From positions 496,001-560,000 of the forward strand of contig NZ_CP102285.1 in assembly GCF_025151045.1 (NCBI RefSeq): a stretch of 64,000 bases of DNA. The letters are read 5' to 3'. Both the position numbers and the translations under genes were made by a program. Shown one piece after another: positions 37,877 to 45,937 of the stretch (within the stretch, counting starts at the first letter, position 1; every line of letters begins with the position of its first letter). This stretch comes from Parabacteroides johnsonii DSM 18315. Its GTDB lineage: Bacteria > Bacteroidota > Bacteroidia > Bacteroidales > Tannerellaceae. The notes under the pieces were generated by a model. The model did not search any database. It was not told the origin of the DNA and worked only from the letters and a program-made list of their open reading frames with translations.

Positions 37877-38608
37877 ATGATGGAAAAATGGGTATTGATT
37901 ACCGGAGGAACGAAGGGGATAGGCAAAGCGGTTGCAGAATGTTTGGCAAAAGCCGGTTACAGCCTGATTTTGACTTATGCCTCGGATGAAGATGGGGCTC
38001 TTCGGGTGGCAGACGGTTTGCTGCAACAATACAAAGTGAAGGTTCGTACGTTTCAGGCCGATATTTCCGACCGGGAGTCAATCGAAAAAATAGAATCGTT
38101 TTTAACCGAACGCTCTATGCGCTTGGATGCGGTGATCTTTAATGCCGGCTTGACCTGCCGTGATCCGTTTGAGGAATTGGATATGGCGGAATGGGAACGA
38201 GTGTTTTTTGCCAATGTGCATTTCCCAGTCTTCCTGTTGCAACGTATTGTCGGTTTGATTAATAAGGGGGGAAGTATTGTTTTTACCGGTTCCTTGATGG
38301 GAATACAGCCCCATTCGGTTTCGCTGGTGTATGGAGTGACGAAGAGTGCCGTGCATGCGTTGGTGAAGAATATGGTGAAGTTCCTGGTTCCGTACGAGTT
38401 GCGTGTGAATGCCGTGGCTCCCGGTTTTGTGGATACCGAATGGCAGAAAACGAAACCGGCTGAAATACGTCGTAATATAGAGAACAAGGTTTCATTAGGG
38501 CGTTTTTGTGATCCGGAGGAACTGGCGGAAGTTTATAAAATGTTAGTAGAAAATAGTTATTTTAATGGCGAAGTGATCGTCGTCGATGGCGGTTATTCGT
38601 ATAAATAG
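37877..38608 (+). CDS. Short-chain dehydrogenase/reductase (FabG-like)
   Basis: About 243 residues. Rossmann motif TGGTKGIGKA, NAG motif (FNAGLTC), catalytic Ser in FTGSLMG and Y/K in YGVTKSAVHA, and the C-terminal VDGGYSYK. It is an NAD(P)H-dependent ketoreductase, probably acting on an acyl intermediate given its lipid-gene neighbours. Two ATG codons (37877, 37880) are equally plausible starts. Confidence 0.88.
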   Translation: MMEKWVLITGGTKGIGKAVAECLAKAGYSLILTYASDEDGALRVADGLLQQYKVKVRTFQADISDRESIEKIESFLTERSMRLDAVIFNAGLTCRDPFEELDMAEWERVFFANVHFPVFLLQRIVGLINKGGSIVFTGSLMGIQPHSVSLVYGVTKSAVHALVKNMVKFLVPYELRVNAVAPGFVDTEWQKTKPAEIRRNIENKVSLGRFCDPEELAEVYKMLVENSYFNGEVIVVDGGYSYK

Positions 38609-38615
38609 AAAATAA

Positions 38616-39503
38616 ATGAGCGACTTGGATAAAGAGTACGAGGCTTCGTTGAAGTCGATAGAAACAGAAAACAAGATTGACCGGATTTTTTATCGTCCTA
38701 TCGGCTTTCGTATCGCCCGTATGTTAAAGGGTACAGGTATTACGCCTAATATGGTGACTGTTGTGTCTATTTTTGTAGGGGCGGCAGTCGGTTTCTTTTT
38801 TTATCATGATGATCTGATTTATAATGTTTGCGGTATCCTGTTGCTGGTGTTTGCAAATATTCTGGACTGTGTGGACGGGCAGTTGGCCCGCCTGACGGGG
38901 ATCAAATCGGCGATCGGCCGTATTTTGGATGGTTTTGCCGGAGATATCTGGTTTACGTGTATTTATGTCGCTTTCGCCCTTCGTCTGTCTCATGACTATG
39001 GAACGGACTGGTTCTTCGCATTGGCGGTTCTTTCCGGTTTGTCACATTTGGTACAGGCGAATATTACAGACTACTACAAGACACTTCATTTATATTTCAT
39101 CAGCAAGGATAAAGGTGCGGAGTTCCAGTCGTTGGAACAGGTACGTGCCCGCCATAAGGAAATGAAGTACGGTATCAATAAATTCTTCTATTTCCTCTAT
39201 CGTGGTTATACGCTTTTGCAAGTGAAGGCCACTCCGTCCTTACAGGGGATGCTTCGCAGTTTGCATGAGCGGTATGGAGATGATATTCCGGAAGATATCC
39301 GTATCCGTTTCCGCAAGCAGAGCAAGGAGCTGATGCACATGATAGACCTTTTGACTTTTAACGGACGTACGATCGTAATGTTCGTCGTGGTTTTGGTCGG
39401 TGAGGTCTGGGTTTATTTCTTGTATGAGATAATTGTGTTGAACATCGTTTTGCTGCTTGCCATGAGAAAGCACGAACAGATGTGTGCAACATTCTATAAA
39501 TAA
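38616..39503 (+). CDS. CDP-alcohol phosphatidyltransferase family protein
   Basis: 295 residues with several membrane helices. The complete catalytic signature DG-x2-AR-x8-G-x3-D-x3-D is visible in DCVDGQLARLTGI followed by GRILDGFAGD. It transfers a phospho-alcohol between a CDP carrier and a lipid. It differs in length and N-terminus from PgsA and PssA. It begins 7 bp after the SDR and ends 6 bp before an acyltransferase, so it is part of one lipid pathway. Confidence 0.88.
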   Translation: MSDLDKEYEASLKSIETENKIDRIFYRPIGFRIARMLKGTGITPNMVTVVSIFVGAAVGFFFYHDDLIYNVCGILLLVFANILDCVDGQLARLTGIKSAIGRILDGFAGDIWFTCIYVAFALRLSHDYGTDWFFALAVLSGLSHLVQANITDYYKTLHLYFISKDKGAEFQSLEQVRARHKEMKYGINKFFYFLYRGYTLLQVKATPSLQGMLRSLHERYGDDIPEDIRIRFRKQSKELMHMIDLLTFNGRTIVMFVVVLVGEVWVYFLYEIIVLNIVLLLAMRKHEQMCATFYK

Positions 39504-39509
39504 GAATTT

Positions 39510-40337
39510 ATGAAAGAGAGCGTAGTAGACATACATGATTTACAGGAAGCTGCCCCGTTCTTTAAAAGTCGTTTCGGTACTTTCGTGGGGAAAGTGCTGA
39601 TCAAATGGTTGAGTATCGATAAGGTAAACAAGGCTCATGCCCATAACTGCCATTTGCGGGGAGCGGAGTTCACAACCGCCTTGCTGAATGACCCGTTGAT
39701 CGATATCAAATATAATCTGCGTAACGCCGAGGTACTGGACCATCTGCCCGAAGGTGCTTTCGCCACTGTCTCGAACCATCCGATCGGATCTATAGACGGG
39801 ATTATGCTGATCGATATATTTGCTTCACGTCGTCCGGATTTCAAAGTGATGGTAAACGGCGTATTGACTAAAATAGGGGCTATGGGAGATAATTTCGTAT
39901 CTGTCAAGCCTGACTCTAATAATCAAGGAGCTAATCTGAAGAATATAAACGGGGTCCGTATATCCCTGCAACAGCTGAAAGAAGGGCATCCGATGGGTTT
40001 TTTTCCTGCCGGGGGAATCTCGATGTATAATAAGAAGACTAAGAAGATACAGGATTTACCCTGGACGCACAGCGTGATTCGTCTGATCCGGAAAGCCAAA
40101 GTGCCCGTGTATCCTGTTTATTTCGATTTCCTGAATTCCGGTTTTTTCTATTGGCTGGGTCGGATCGACTGGCGTATCCGTACGTTGCGCATACCGGCCG
40201 AGGCCTTTAATAAGCGCGGGCGTACAGTCGACGTTTACATCGGCGAGCCTGTTTCTCCAGAAGAAATCCAAAATATTGTCGATGACAAAGACCTGGCTGA
40301 GTTTTTATATCAACGGACGTACGCAGCTAAAAAATAA
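39510..40337 (+). CDS. Lysophospholipid/OlsB-type acyltransferase
   Basis: 275 residues. PlsC-like domain with catalytic His in VSNHPIGSIDG (the NHPxGxxDG spacing of hemolysin/OlsB-type acyltransferases rather than NHxxxxD), and GFFPAGGISMYNK as the glycerol-binding block. It should acylate a lipid or aminolipid headgroup. It is last in the operon 37401-40337. Confidence 0.82.
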   Translation: MKESVVDIHDLQEAAPFFKSRFGTFVGKVLIKWLSIDKVNKAHAHNCHLRGAEFTTALLNDPLIDIKYNLRNAEVLDHLPEGAFATVSNHPIGSIDGIMLIDIFASRRPDFKVMVNGVLTKIGAMGDNFVSVKPDSNNQGANLKNINGVRISLQQLKEGHPMGFFPAGGISMYNKKTKKIQDLPWTHSVIRLIRKAKVPVYPVYFDFLNSGFFYWLGRIDWRIRTLRIPAEAFNKRGRTVDVYIGEPVSPEEIQNIVDDKDLAEFLYQRTYAAKK

Positions 40338-40364
40338 CAAACCTGTATAGAAACCGCCTTCAGA

Positions 40365-40396
40365 TTCGGTTAATTGGATTAAGATTTGTAATTTTG
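40365..40396 (+). promoter_or_regulatory. Bacteroidota promoter of the second sigma54 activator gene
   Basis: TTCG (40365-40368), 20 bp, TAATTTTG (40389-40396); the -7 box is perfect and the -33 box has one mismatch. 39 bp before ATG 40436. Confidence 0.6.
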
Positions 40397-40435
40397 GCAG
40401 ATAAAACTGAAATAATTACAGATAGTAGAAGAAAT

Positions 40436-41623
40436 ATGATAAAGGTTGATGTGCAGCAGATAAAACAGCGTTTTGGAATTATAGGCAATAATGCCGGGCT
40501 GAACCGGGCTATTGATGTTGCTCTACAGGTCGCTCCAACAGATTTGTCTGTGCTGATTACCGGTGAAAGTGGTGTCGGTAAAGAAACTTTTCCTCAGATT
40601 ATACATCAGAACAGCCCGCGTAAACATGGACAATATATAGCAGTGAACTGTGGTGCCATTCCCGAAGGCACGATCGACTCGGAATTGTTTGGACATGAAA
40701 AAGGCTCTTTTACGGGAGCGTTGTCCGATCGTAAAGGCTATTTCGAGGTGGCGGATGGTGGGACGATCTTCCTGGATGAGGTGGGAGAGTTACCCACTCC
40801 TACACAGGCACGTTTGTTGCGTGTCTTGGAGACGGGAGAGTTTATCCGTGTCGGTTCATCCAAAGTCCAAAAGACAAATGTCCGTATTGTCGCGGCGACG
40901 AATGTCAATCTGACGCAGGCCGTAGCAGAAGGAAAATTCCGTGAAGATTTGTTTTACCGTCTGAGTACGGTGCCTATTCAGGTTCCTCCCCTGCGCGAGC
41001 GTGGTGAGGACATCATCTTGCTTTTCCGGAAATTTGCCAGCGATTGTGCGGAGAAATACCGGATGCCGCCGATCCGTTTGGATGAGGAAGCCCGTCAGTT
41101 GATGCTTTCCTATCGTTGGCCGGGAAATGTCAGGGAACTGAAAAACATAACGGAACGTATTTCTGTTATCGAGGAAAATCGGGATATCACCGCTTCCGTG
41201 CTTCGTCTGTATTTACCTGATCTGAATATCGAGAAATATCCGGTCCTAGTCAAGCAGGATTCCGACCAGAAGATATTCAACAGTGAACGAGAGATTCTGT
41301 ATCAAGTACTGTTCGACATGAAGAAAGATGTCAACGAACTTAAGAAGTTGGTACACGACATTATGGGAGGCAAGATGCCTATCGAGGTGCCGGAAGAACC
41401 GACGGCTTATCCCCATCCGATCCATACCGTCCATCCGGTTCCTTCCATCCAGGAAGCTGAAGCAGTGGAAGAGGAAGAGAGTCTGTCATTGGAAGAAGTC
41501 GAGAAAGAGATGATCCGAAAGGCGTTGGAGAAACATAACGGTCGTCGTAAGAATGCCGCTGCCGATCTGAAGATATCGGAACGGACACTTTACAGAAAAA
41601 TAAAAGAATATAATCTGGAATAA
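40436..41623 (+). CDS. Sigma54-interacting transcriptional activator without a receiver domain
   Basis: 395 residues. The AAA+ domain begins almost at once: Walker A GESGVGKE, sigma54-contact loop GSFTGA, Walker B TIFLDEVGEL, arginine finger region FREDLFYRLSTVPI. The C-terminal third has a linker (ILYQVLFDMKKDVNELKKLVHDIM) and a Fis helix-turn-helix (NAAADLKISERTLYRKIKEY). With no N-terminal sensory domain it resembles PspF in layout. Its stop is 3 bp before an LptE-like gene. ATG 40436 is preferred over the TTG at 40394, which overlaps the -7 box. Confidence 0.9.
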   Translation: MIKVDVQQIKQRFGIIGNNAGLNRAIDVALQVAPTDLSVLITGESGVGKETFPQIIHQNSPRKHGQYIAVNCGAIPEGTIDSELFGHEKGSFTGALSDRKGYFEVADGGTIFLDEVGELPTPTQARLLRVLETGEFIRVGSSKVQKTNVRIVAATNVNLTQAVAEGKFREDLFYRLSTVPIQVPPLRERGEDIILLFRKFASDCAEKYRMPPIRLDEEARQLMLSYRWPGNVRELKNITERISVIEENRDITASVLRLYLPDLNIEKYPVLVKQDSDQKIFNSEREILYQVLFDMKKDVNELKKLVHDIMGGKMPIEVPEEPTAYPHPIHTVHPVPSIQEAEAVEEEESLSLEEVEKEMIRKALEKHNGRRKNAAADLKISERTLYRKIKEYNLE

Positions 41624-41626
41624 AAG

Positions 41627-42139
41627 ATGTTGAAGAATAATAAGATATGGCTTTTCTGCTTAATCGGCCTGATAGTGACGGCTTGTTCGATCTCCTATAA
41701 GTTTAATGGTGCTTCTATCGATTATACGAAGGTCAAGACGATTACGATCAAGGATTTCCCGAACCAGGCTCCGTTAGTCTATCCACCCCTTTCTCAAAAA
41801 TTTACGGAAGCACTGAAGGATATTTATATCCGTCAGACTCGCTTGCAGTTAGTAGGTAGCAACGGTGACTTGGACTTGGAAGGTGAAATTACCGGCTATG
41901 ACCTGACCCCTATGGCTGTAAAAGAAGATGCTTATGCCTCACAGACCAAGTTGACAATTACGGTTCGGGTTCGTTATGCCAACCGGGTAAATCCGGATGA
42001 GGATTTCGAGCAGAGTTTCTCGGCATACCGTGAATTCGATGCGACTCAGATGTTGCAGCAGGTACAGGACCAGTTATCGGAGGAGATTATTGACGAGCTT
42101 GTCGATCAAATTTATAATGCAACGGTTGCCAACTGGTAA
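41627..42139 (+). CDS. lptE: LptE-like LPS-assembly lipoprotein
   Basis: 170 residues. Lipobox-like VTACSISYKFNGASIDYTKVKTI, then LptE/RlpB-like alternating strands: QTRLQLVGSNGDLDLEGEITGYDLTPMAV, LTITVRVRYANRV, and a C-terminal amphipathic helix. LptE plugs LptD at the outer membrane for LPS insertion. It is encoded with a sigma54 activator and secG, 3 bp after the former. Confidence 0.85.
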   Translation: MLKNNKIWLFCLIGLIVTACSISYKFNGASIDYTKVKTITIKDFPNQAPLVYPPLSQKFTEALKDIYIRQTRLQLVGSNGDLDLEGEITGYDLTPMAVKEDAYASQTKLTITVRVRYANRVNPDEDFEQSFSAYREFDATQMLQQVQDQLSEEIIDELVDQIYNATVANW

Positions 42140-42141
42140 AA

Positions 42142-42903
42142 ATGAAAGCTGCTGATCTATATCGACTGATGGAGAACCCGGCCCTGCTGACTGAGGATAC
42201 ACTTCCGCAGTTAAAGCAGATTGTCGATGAATTTCCGTATTTCCAGATTGCCCGGATGCTTTACCTGAAGAACTTGGCAGTCTTGAACGATATACGTTTT
42301 AGCGTAGAATTGAAGAAGATGTCAATCTATGTCCCTGACCGCAGGAAGTTGTTTACCCTGATAGAAGGTGAACGGTTCGGTTTGCAGTTACAGTCTGCGA
42401 AAGAGGAAAATCCAGCCCGTGAAGATGCTTTTTCACTGATCGATGCTTTTCTCTCCAATCGTGAGGAGGAAGAGCCGAAGGCGGATGCGTCTCTTCTGTT
42501 CCAACCGTCCGTTTCGTCAGATTACATCTATTGGTCACTGACGAAGGAAAACGGGCAAGTAGAGGAAAAAGAAGAGGAAGTCCGTTTGCAACATCACGAT
42601 CTGATCGATTCTTTTATAAAAAATGAAGAGCAGCGTACTCCTGGTAGTGGTCTGAACCTGGATATGGAGACAACCGGAGCACCAGTTCCCGGAAATCTGG
42701 CGGAGTTGGAGGAGAGCCAGCATAAACCGCTGGATGATTCTTATTTTACAGAAACATTAGCTCATATTTATGTAAAGCAGAAGCGATATGAGAAAGCATT
42801 GCAAATAATTAAAAACTTAAACTTGAAATATCCAGAAAAAAATGTTTACTTTGCAGACCAAATCAGATTTCTGGAAAAGTTGATTATTAACACTAAAAAA
42901 TAA
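42142..42903 (+). CDS. Cytoplasmic TPR-like protein of unknown function
   Basis: 253 residues with no signal peptide. The N-terminus (LYRLMENPALLTEDTLPQLKQIVDEFPYFQIARMLYLKNL) and the C-terminal TETLAHIYVKQKRYEKALQIIKNLNLKYPEKN look like single TPR helix pairs; the middle is acidic and of low complexity. It is 2 bp after lptE and 7 bp before secG. I cannot assign a function. Confidence 0.75.
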   Translation: MKAADLYRLMENPALLTEDTLPQLKQIVDEFPYFQIARMLYLKNLAVLNDIRFSVELKKMSIYVPDRRKLFTLIEGERFGLQLQSAKEENPAREDAFSLIDAFLSNREEEEPKADASLLFQPSVSSDYIYWSLTKENGQVEEKEEEVRLQHHDLIDSFIKNEEQRTPGSGLNLDMETTGAPVPGNLAELEESQHKPLDDSYFTETLAHIYVKQKRYEKALQIIKNLNLKYPEKNVYFADQIRFLEKLIINTKK

Positions 42904-42910
42904 AACAAAG

Positions 42911-43279
42911 ATGTACGTATTTATTTCTATCTTAATCCTGATCGCATCTATACTATTGATCTTGATTGTATTGATTCAGAACTCAAAAGGTGGAGGTCTG
43001 GCTTCAGGATTCTCTTCTTCCAACCAAATTATGGGGGTACGCAAAACCACAGATTTTCTTGAAAAAGCAACCTGGACTCTTGCCGGTACTGTTGTTGTTT
43101 TAAGTATTGTGATTACTGCTTTTATTCCGAGAGCTCAGCACACGAATCAGTCTGAAATCAAAGAACAGATAAATAATGCTGTAACAATTGATCCGAATAC
43201 AGTTGCTCCTGACTTTGGCACTGCCCAGCAGCCTGCAACAGCTCCTGTTTCTTCTGAAGAAGAAGCTCCGGCTAACTAA
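42911..43279 (+). CDS. secG: Preprotein translocase subunit SecG
   Basis: 122 residues. Two membrane helices joined by the SecG signature (IVLIQNSKGGGLASGFSSSNQIMGVRKTTDFLEKATW), plus a C-terminal acidic tail with PA repeats. It supports SecYE during export. It is followed by a terminator. Confidence 0.93.
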   Translation: MYVFISILILIASILLILIVLIQNSKGGGLASGFSSSNQIMGVRKTTDFLEKATWTLAGTVVVLSIVITAFIPRAQHTNQSEIKEQINNAVTIDPNTVAPDFGTAQQPATAPVSSEEEAPAN

Positions 43280-43305
43280 TCGGAAACGGATTTTCGATAT
43301 AATGG

Positions 43306-43339
43306 AGAGGCGTCCTGCAACAAGGATGTCTCTTTTTTT
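43306..43339 (+). terminator. secG terminator
   Basis: An 11-bp stem with two G-U pairs (43306-43316 with 43323-43333), loop GCAACA, then a run of T. Confidence 0.82.
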
Positions 43340-43407
43340 GTTTTATTTGATAGAATTATCGATAAGCGGATAGAAATAATTTATCATGGGCGATACATAT
43401 TTCTTCG

Positions 43408-43415
43408 TATCTTTG
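43408..43415 (+). promoter_or_regulatory. -7 element of the DUF4491 gene
   Basis: TATCTTTG, perfect TAnnTTTG, 41 bp before ATG 43457. Confidence 0.5.
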
Positions 43416-43456
43416 TCACTACAGGCGGATAGGCTTGTCTTAAATCGTAAACAAAT

Positions 43457-43768
43457 ATGGACATGATTAATTTTGATGGACTGTTGATAGGTATTGCAAC
43501 CTTTCTGATTATCGGGCTTTTTCATCCGGTTGTGGTAAAAGCGGAATATTATTGGGGCACGAAATGTTGGTGGATCTTTCTCGTTTTGGGAATAGTGGGA
43601 ACTGTCGCTTCCCTGCTGATTGAAAGCGTTTTCGTCTCGGCTATTTGCGGCGTCTTTGCCTTTTCCTCTTTTTGGACGATAAAGGAAGTTTTCGAGCAGG
43701 AAGAGCGCGTCTTGAAAGGCTGGTTTCCTAAGAATCCCAAACGTACTTATCCGGAGCATAAGCCTTAA
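43457..43768 (+). CDS. DUF4491 family small membrane protein
   Basis: 103 residues with three hydrophobic helices. The sequence LIGIATFLIIGLFHPVVVKAEYYWGTKCWW is characteristic of DUF4491, a Bacteroidota/Firmicutes inner-membrane family of unknown role. The C-terminus is basic (KGWFPKNPKRTYPEHKP) and cytoplasmic by the positive-inside rule. Confidence 0.82.
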   Translation: MDMINFDGLLIGIATFLIIGLFHPVVVKAEYYWGTKCWWIFLVLGIVGTVASLLIESVFVSAICGVFAFSSFWTIKEVFEQEERVLKGWFPKNPKRTYPEHKP

Positions 43769-43787
43769 TCGGGCTTTTTATGCTTAA

Positions 43788-44012
43788 TCAGTATTTGAGC
43801 GTTGCCACCATAATAACCGGATTGTCATTTTCTTTCAAGTTCTCCAGAATTTTGACTAGTTGGTCACGCTTTTCAAGCAGAAGGATTTCCGATCGCTTCA
43901 ACTCCTCTATATCGACCTGTTCCAGTAGGTCGAATGAGTTATAGGCGCAGAGCCATTGCTGGTCTGTTGTACTGGTAGGGTAGAAAGGAAGGCTGATAAG
44001 TCTTTTCCACAT
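43788..44012 (-). pseudogene. C-terminal remnant of a 6-bladed beta-propeller lipoprotein (possible)
   Basis: 74 residues. The end, LKENDNPVIMVATLKY, and the preceding QQWLCAYNSFDLLEQ resemble the C-terminus of Bacteroidota 6-bladed beta-propeller proteins (from memory of the family). There is no signal peptide or first blades: upstream sequence is AT-rich repeat DNA. A second damaged propeller gene lies 1.2 kb away. It could alternatively be an independent small gene. Confidence 0.4.
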
Positions 44013-44100
44013 CTATACAAGCGTTTTTTTCTGAAACAACTATCATACTGTCATATGTAAGTTTACATAGCTATAAACCAATGTATTAAATTATGATAGT

Positions 44101-44158
44101 GCCTGTTTTTATTATCATTTATCTATCATATACTATCATAGATAAAATAATAAAAGGC
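44101..44158. repeat. AT-rich imperfect palindrome with ACTATCAT units
   Basis: 58 bp fold back on themselves with GCC/GGC clamps at the ends (44101 and 44158) and arms rich in TTATTAT and ATAGATAA. ACTATCAT or its complement occurs four times from 44039 to 44140. There is no coding sequence here. This may be decayed mobile DNA or a cruciform-forming regulatory site. Confidence 0.5.
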
Positions 44159-44507
44159 TATATGTTAATTATTTGTTAAATATCGGATATACTTTGAGAT
44201 CGATATCAAATATGTTAAAACCGCCCATCTTTTGGGGCAAAGATAAGCTACTTTTTTTTTTAAGCAACTTGAAAAACTTCTTTAGATCCGGGTGTAGGCA
44301 GGTGGGAAACCCGGGTGTGGGAGATGTGAATATCCGGGTCTTTGCGAAACCGGAACGGGGATGTTGAGCTGTTTATCTGCCTTGTTCGGTAGGATTTTAT
44401 GCCCTGTTTCTGTTTTTATATAGAGAGGTGATATCTGATCGCGTTTTTGATGCGGAAGGTTACTCTGCCCAAAATATGAATCTATATTCATATTCAAATA
44501 TTATCCG
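44159..44507. other. Non-coding stretch
   Basis: About 350 bp with no convincing open frame. It holds a run of ten T near 44250 and three spaced CCGGGT boxes (44288-44336) in an unusually GC-rich patch. No tRNA, sRNA or IS end was recognised. Confidence 0.4.
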
Positions 44508-44515
44508 TACCTTTG
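44508..44515 (+). promoter_or_regulatory. -7 element of the 67-residue gene
   Basis: TACCTTTG, perfect TAnnTTTG, 20 bp before ATG 44536. Confidence 0.55.
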
Positions 44516-44535
44516 TCTCGTTAAACATCATCAGT

Positions 44536-44739
44536 ATGAAAACAAAAAAGAAAGATTCATTTATGGATTACATCAAAGCGAACCGAAAAGGAAGTAGGGA
44601 AGCGGAGATTGAGAATCATGGTCATCCGGTTAGTTTCAACCGAGTACATGTATCGAAAAAGGTTTATAACCGTAAAAGAGATAAGGCAGATGTCCGGAGG
44701 CATCTGCCTTATTGGTATTTTATCGTTTATTGCAATTAG
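44536..44739 (+). CDS. Small basic protein, unknown function
   Basis: 67 residues, strongly basic (MKTKKKDSFMDYIKANRKGSREAEIENHG...VYNRKRDKAD). It has a good promoter and lies in a normal position, and the sequence resembles small basic proteins common in Bacteroidales (recalled, not verified). The last 14 codons run through a terminator-like hairpin at 44681-44712 and encode a hydrophobic tail (YWYFIVYCN), which may mean that the original stop was lost. The end overlaps the convergent gene by 4 bp. Confidence 0.6.
   Translation: MKTKKKDSFMDYIKANRKGSREAEIENHGHPVSFNRVHVSKKVYNRKRDKADVRRHLPYWYFIVYCN
44681..44712. terminator. Hairpin inside the end of the 67-residue gene
   Basis: A 12-bp perfect stem, 44681-44692 (ATAAGGCAGATG) with 44701-44712, 8-base loop. 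The following sequence has only TATTTTATCGTTT, a loose T-tract. Confidence 0.6.
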
Positions 44740-45059
44740 TGCTGGTGGTTGTGCACAGGATATTTTTCCTTAAACCACTCGACTAATTTTCCGTCTTTGA
44801 AACTTAACAGGTAGTATCCTTCCGTGTTCTCAGTCATGGAAGCAGTCTTGTAACTGATGGTCTCGATTGAACCTTCGGAGGTCATGCGGGCACCCGCCGA
44901 TTCGAAATCTTTTCCCAATATGGAAATCACTTTCTTTTTGGTCATACCTAATTCTATATCTTTCATTTTACTGTCCATTTGATAAGGTTGCATAAGCGTT
45001 CCGCAGCTTGTCAGCAGGAATGTGGCCAGTAGTACATACATCCATTTTATCTTTTTCAT
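44736..45059 (-). CDS. Small lipoprotein, SmpA/BamE-like
   Basis: 107 residues. Lipobox LLATFLLTSC-GTL, then MDSKMKDIELGMTKKKVISILGKDF, the helix-turn pattern of BamE/SmpA domains (GMTxxxVxxxLG), and a strand pair ending YLLSFKDGKLVEWFKEKYP. BamE-type folds support outer-membrane protein assembly, but the fold is also used elsewhere. ATG 45059 is chosen because it gives a normal lipoprotein signal. Confidence 0.75.
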   Translation of the reverse strand: MKKIKWMYVLLATFLLTSCGTLMQPYQMDSKMKDIELGMTKKKVISILGKDFESAGARMTSEGSIETISYKTASMTENTEGYYLLSFKDGKLVEWFKEKYPVHNHQH

Positions 45060-45094
45060 ATATTCTTTTGTTTTTATAGTAAGTAAACACATGA

Positions 45095-45102
45095 CAAAAG
45101 TA
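45095..45102 (-). promoter_or_regulatory. -7 element of the BamE-like gene
   Basis: On the minus strand TACTTTTG, perfect TAnnTTTG, 35 bp before the ATG. Confidence 0.5.
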
Positions 45103-45166
45103 ATGATATTTTGTGAAAAGAGTCCGTTCTTTTTTAATATCTTTTGGAAGTGAGATATAAAGTTGA

Positions 45167-45876
45167 TCAAGGGACAGGTAAATCATATACATATATGACA
45201 TCTTCGGTGTCTCCGTCTACGGCATAAATTTTCTTTTCTTTGTCGGATACGCTGAAAAGGGTGAGTTTCCGGTCCATATCATATCGGGCTATGGGTTCTC
45301 CGTCCCAGTTCCAGACTTGCAATTCCTGTATTCTGTTTTCTGCTCGGGTCGAATTCTTGCACATGACATAGATGTATTTTCCGTTTGTGCGCGGGGGAAT
45401 ATGATAATAGACGACTCGGTCTTGCATATCTTCTTTGATTGCCTCTTCGTATGGAGGAGCTTTTATGATTACGTCCTTTATGATATGTCCGTCCGTATTC
45501 AAGATGAGGAACCGTTTGAAATACCCGTAAAAGGAAATAAAACGAGTATGATCGTTGTTAAGGACGCTGTTTTTTACGTATTTGAAGATTGGCTCTTCTT
45601 GGTTATTGGTCTTATCCCAGTCTGGGTAGGAGGTTAATTCTTTCGGTGTCGAATGAGAATCCAACGAAAGGTATTCGGCATCACTGTCCATTCCACCCCA
45701 ATAGATGATGGATGTATCATTTAGTGGTAAAACGCCGTTAGCAGGAATTTCGTCTATATCGAATTCTACAGCGTGTTCATTGTCTATCCATAATGTCGAA
45801 TCCTGTATCCATACTTCTTTTAGCTTTCTATCGGGTTGGGAAAAGATTTTGAATCCTTTTTCGGTCGGTAAAAACG
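45167..45876 (-). pseudogene. TolB-like 6-bladed beta-propeller lipoprotein, 3' part, cut by an IS
   Basis: About 236 codons from FLPTEKGFKIFSQPDRKLKEVW to VIYVYDLPVP. Blade-like repeats (STLWIDNEHAVEF, RFLILNTDGHIIKDV, KYIYVMCKN, KIYAVDGDTEDVIYVYDLP) match Bacteroidota TolB-like/6-bladed propellers. The open frame continues upstream, but those codons are antisense to the insertion sequence. A lipoprotein signal peptide lies at 47694-47790 on the other side of the IS, same strand, and is probably the detached 5' end. First blades (perhaps 100 residues) are missing, so a deletion accompanied the insertion. Confidence 0.65.
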
Positions 45877-45937
45877 GATCATACCGAAATCCTGAGGGGA
45901 AAAATCGTATCTTAGTGGCAGTAAAAAAATAAAAGAG

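Noticed and set aside
44173-44367. 64-codon frame in the non-coding stretch
   Set aside because: Low-complexity sequence across a poly-T run, no promoter, no family resemblance.
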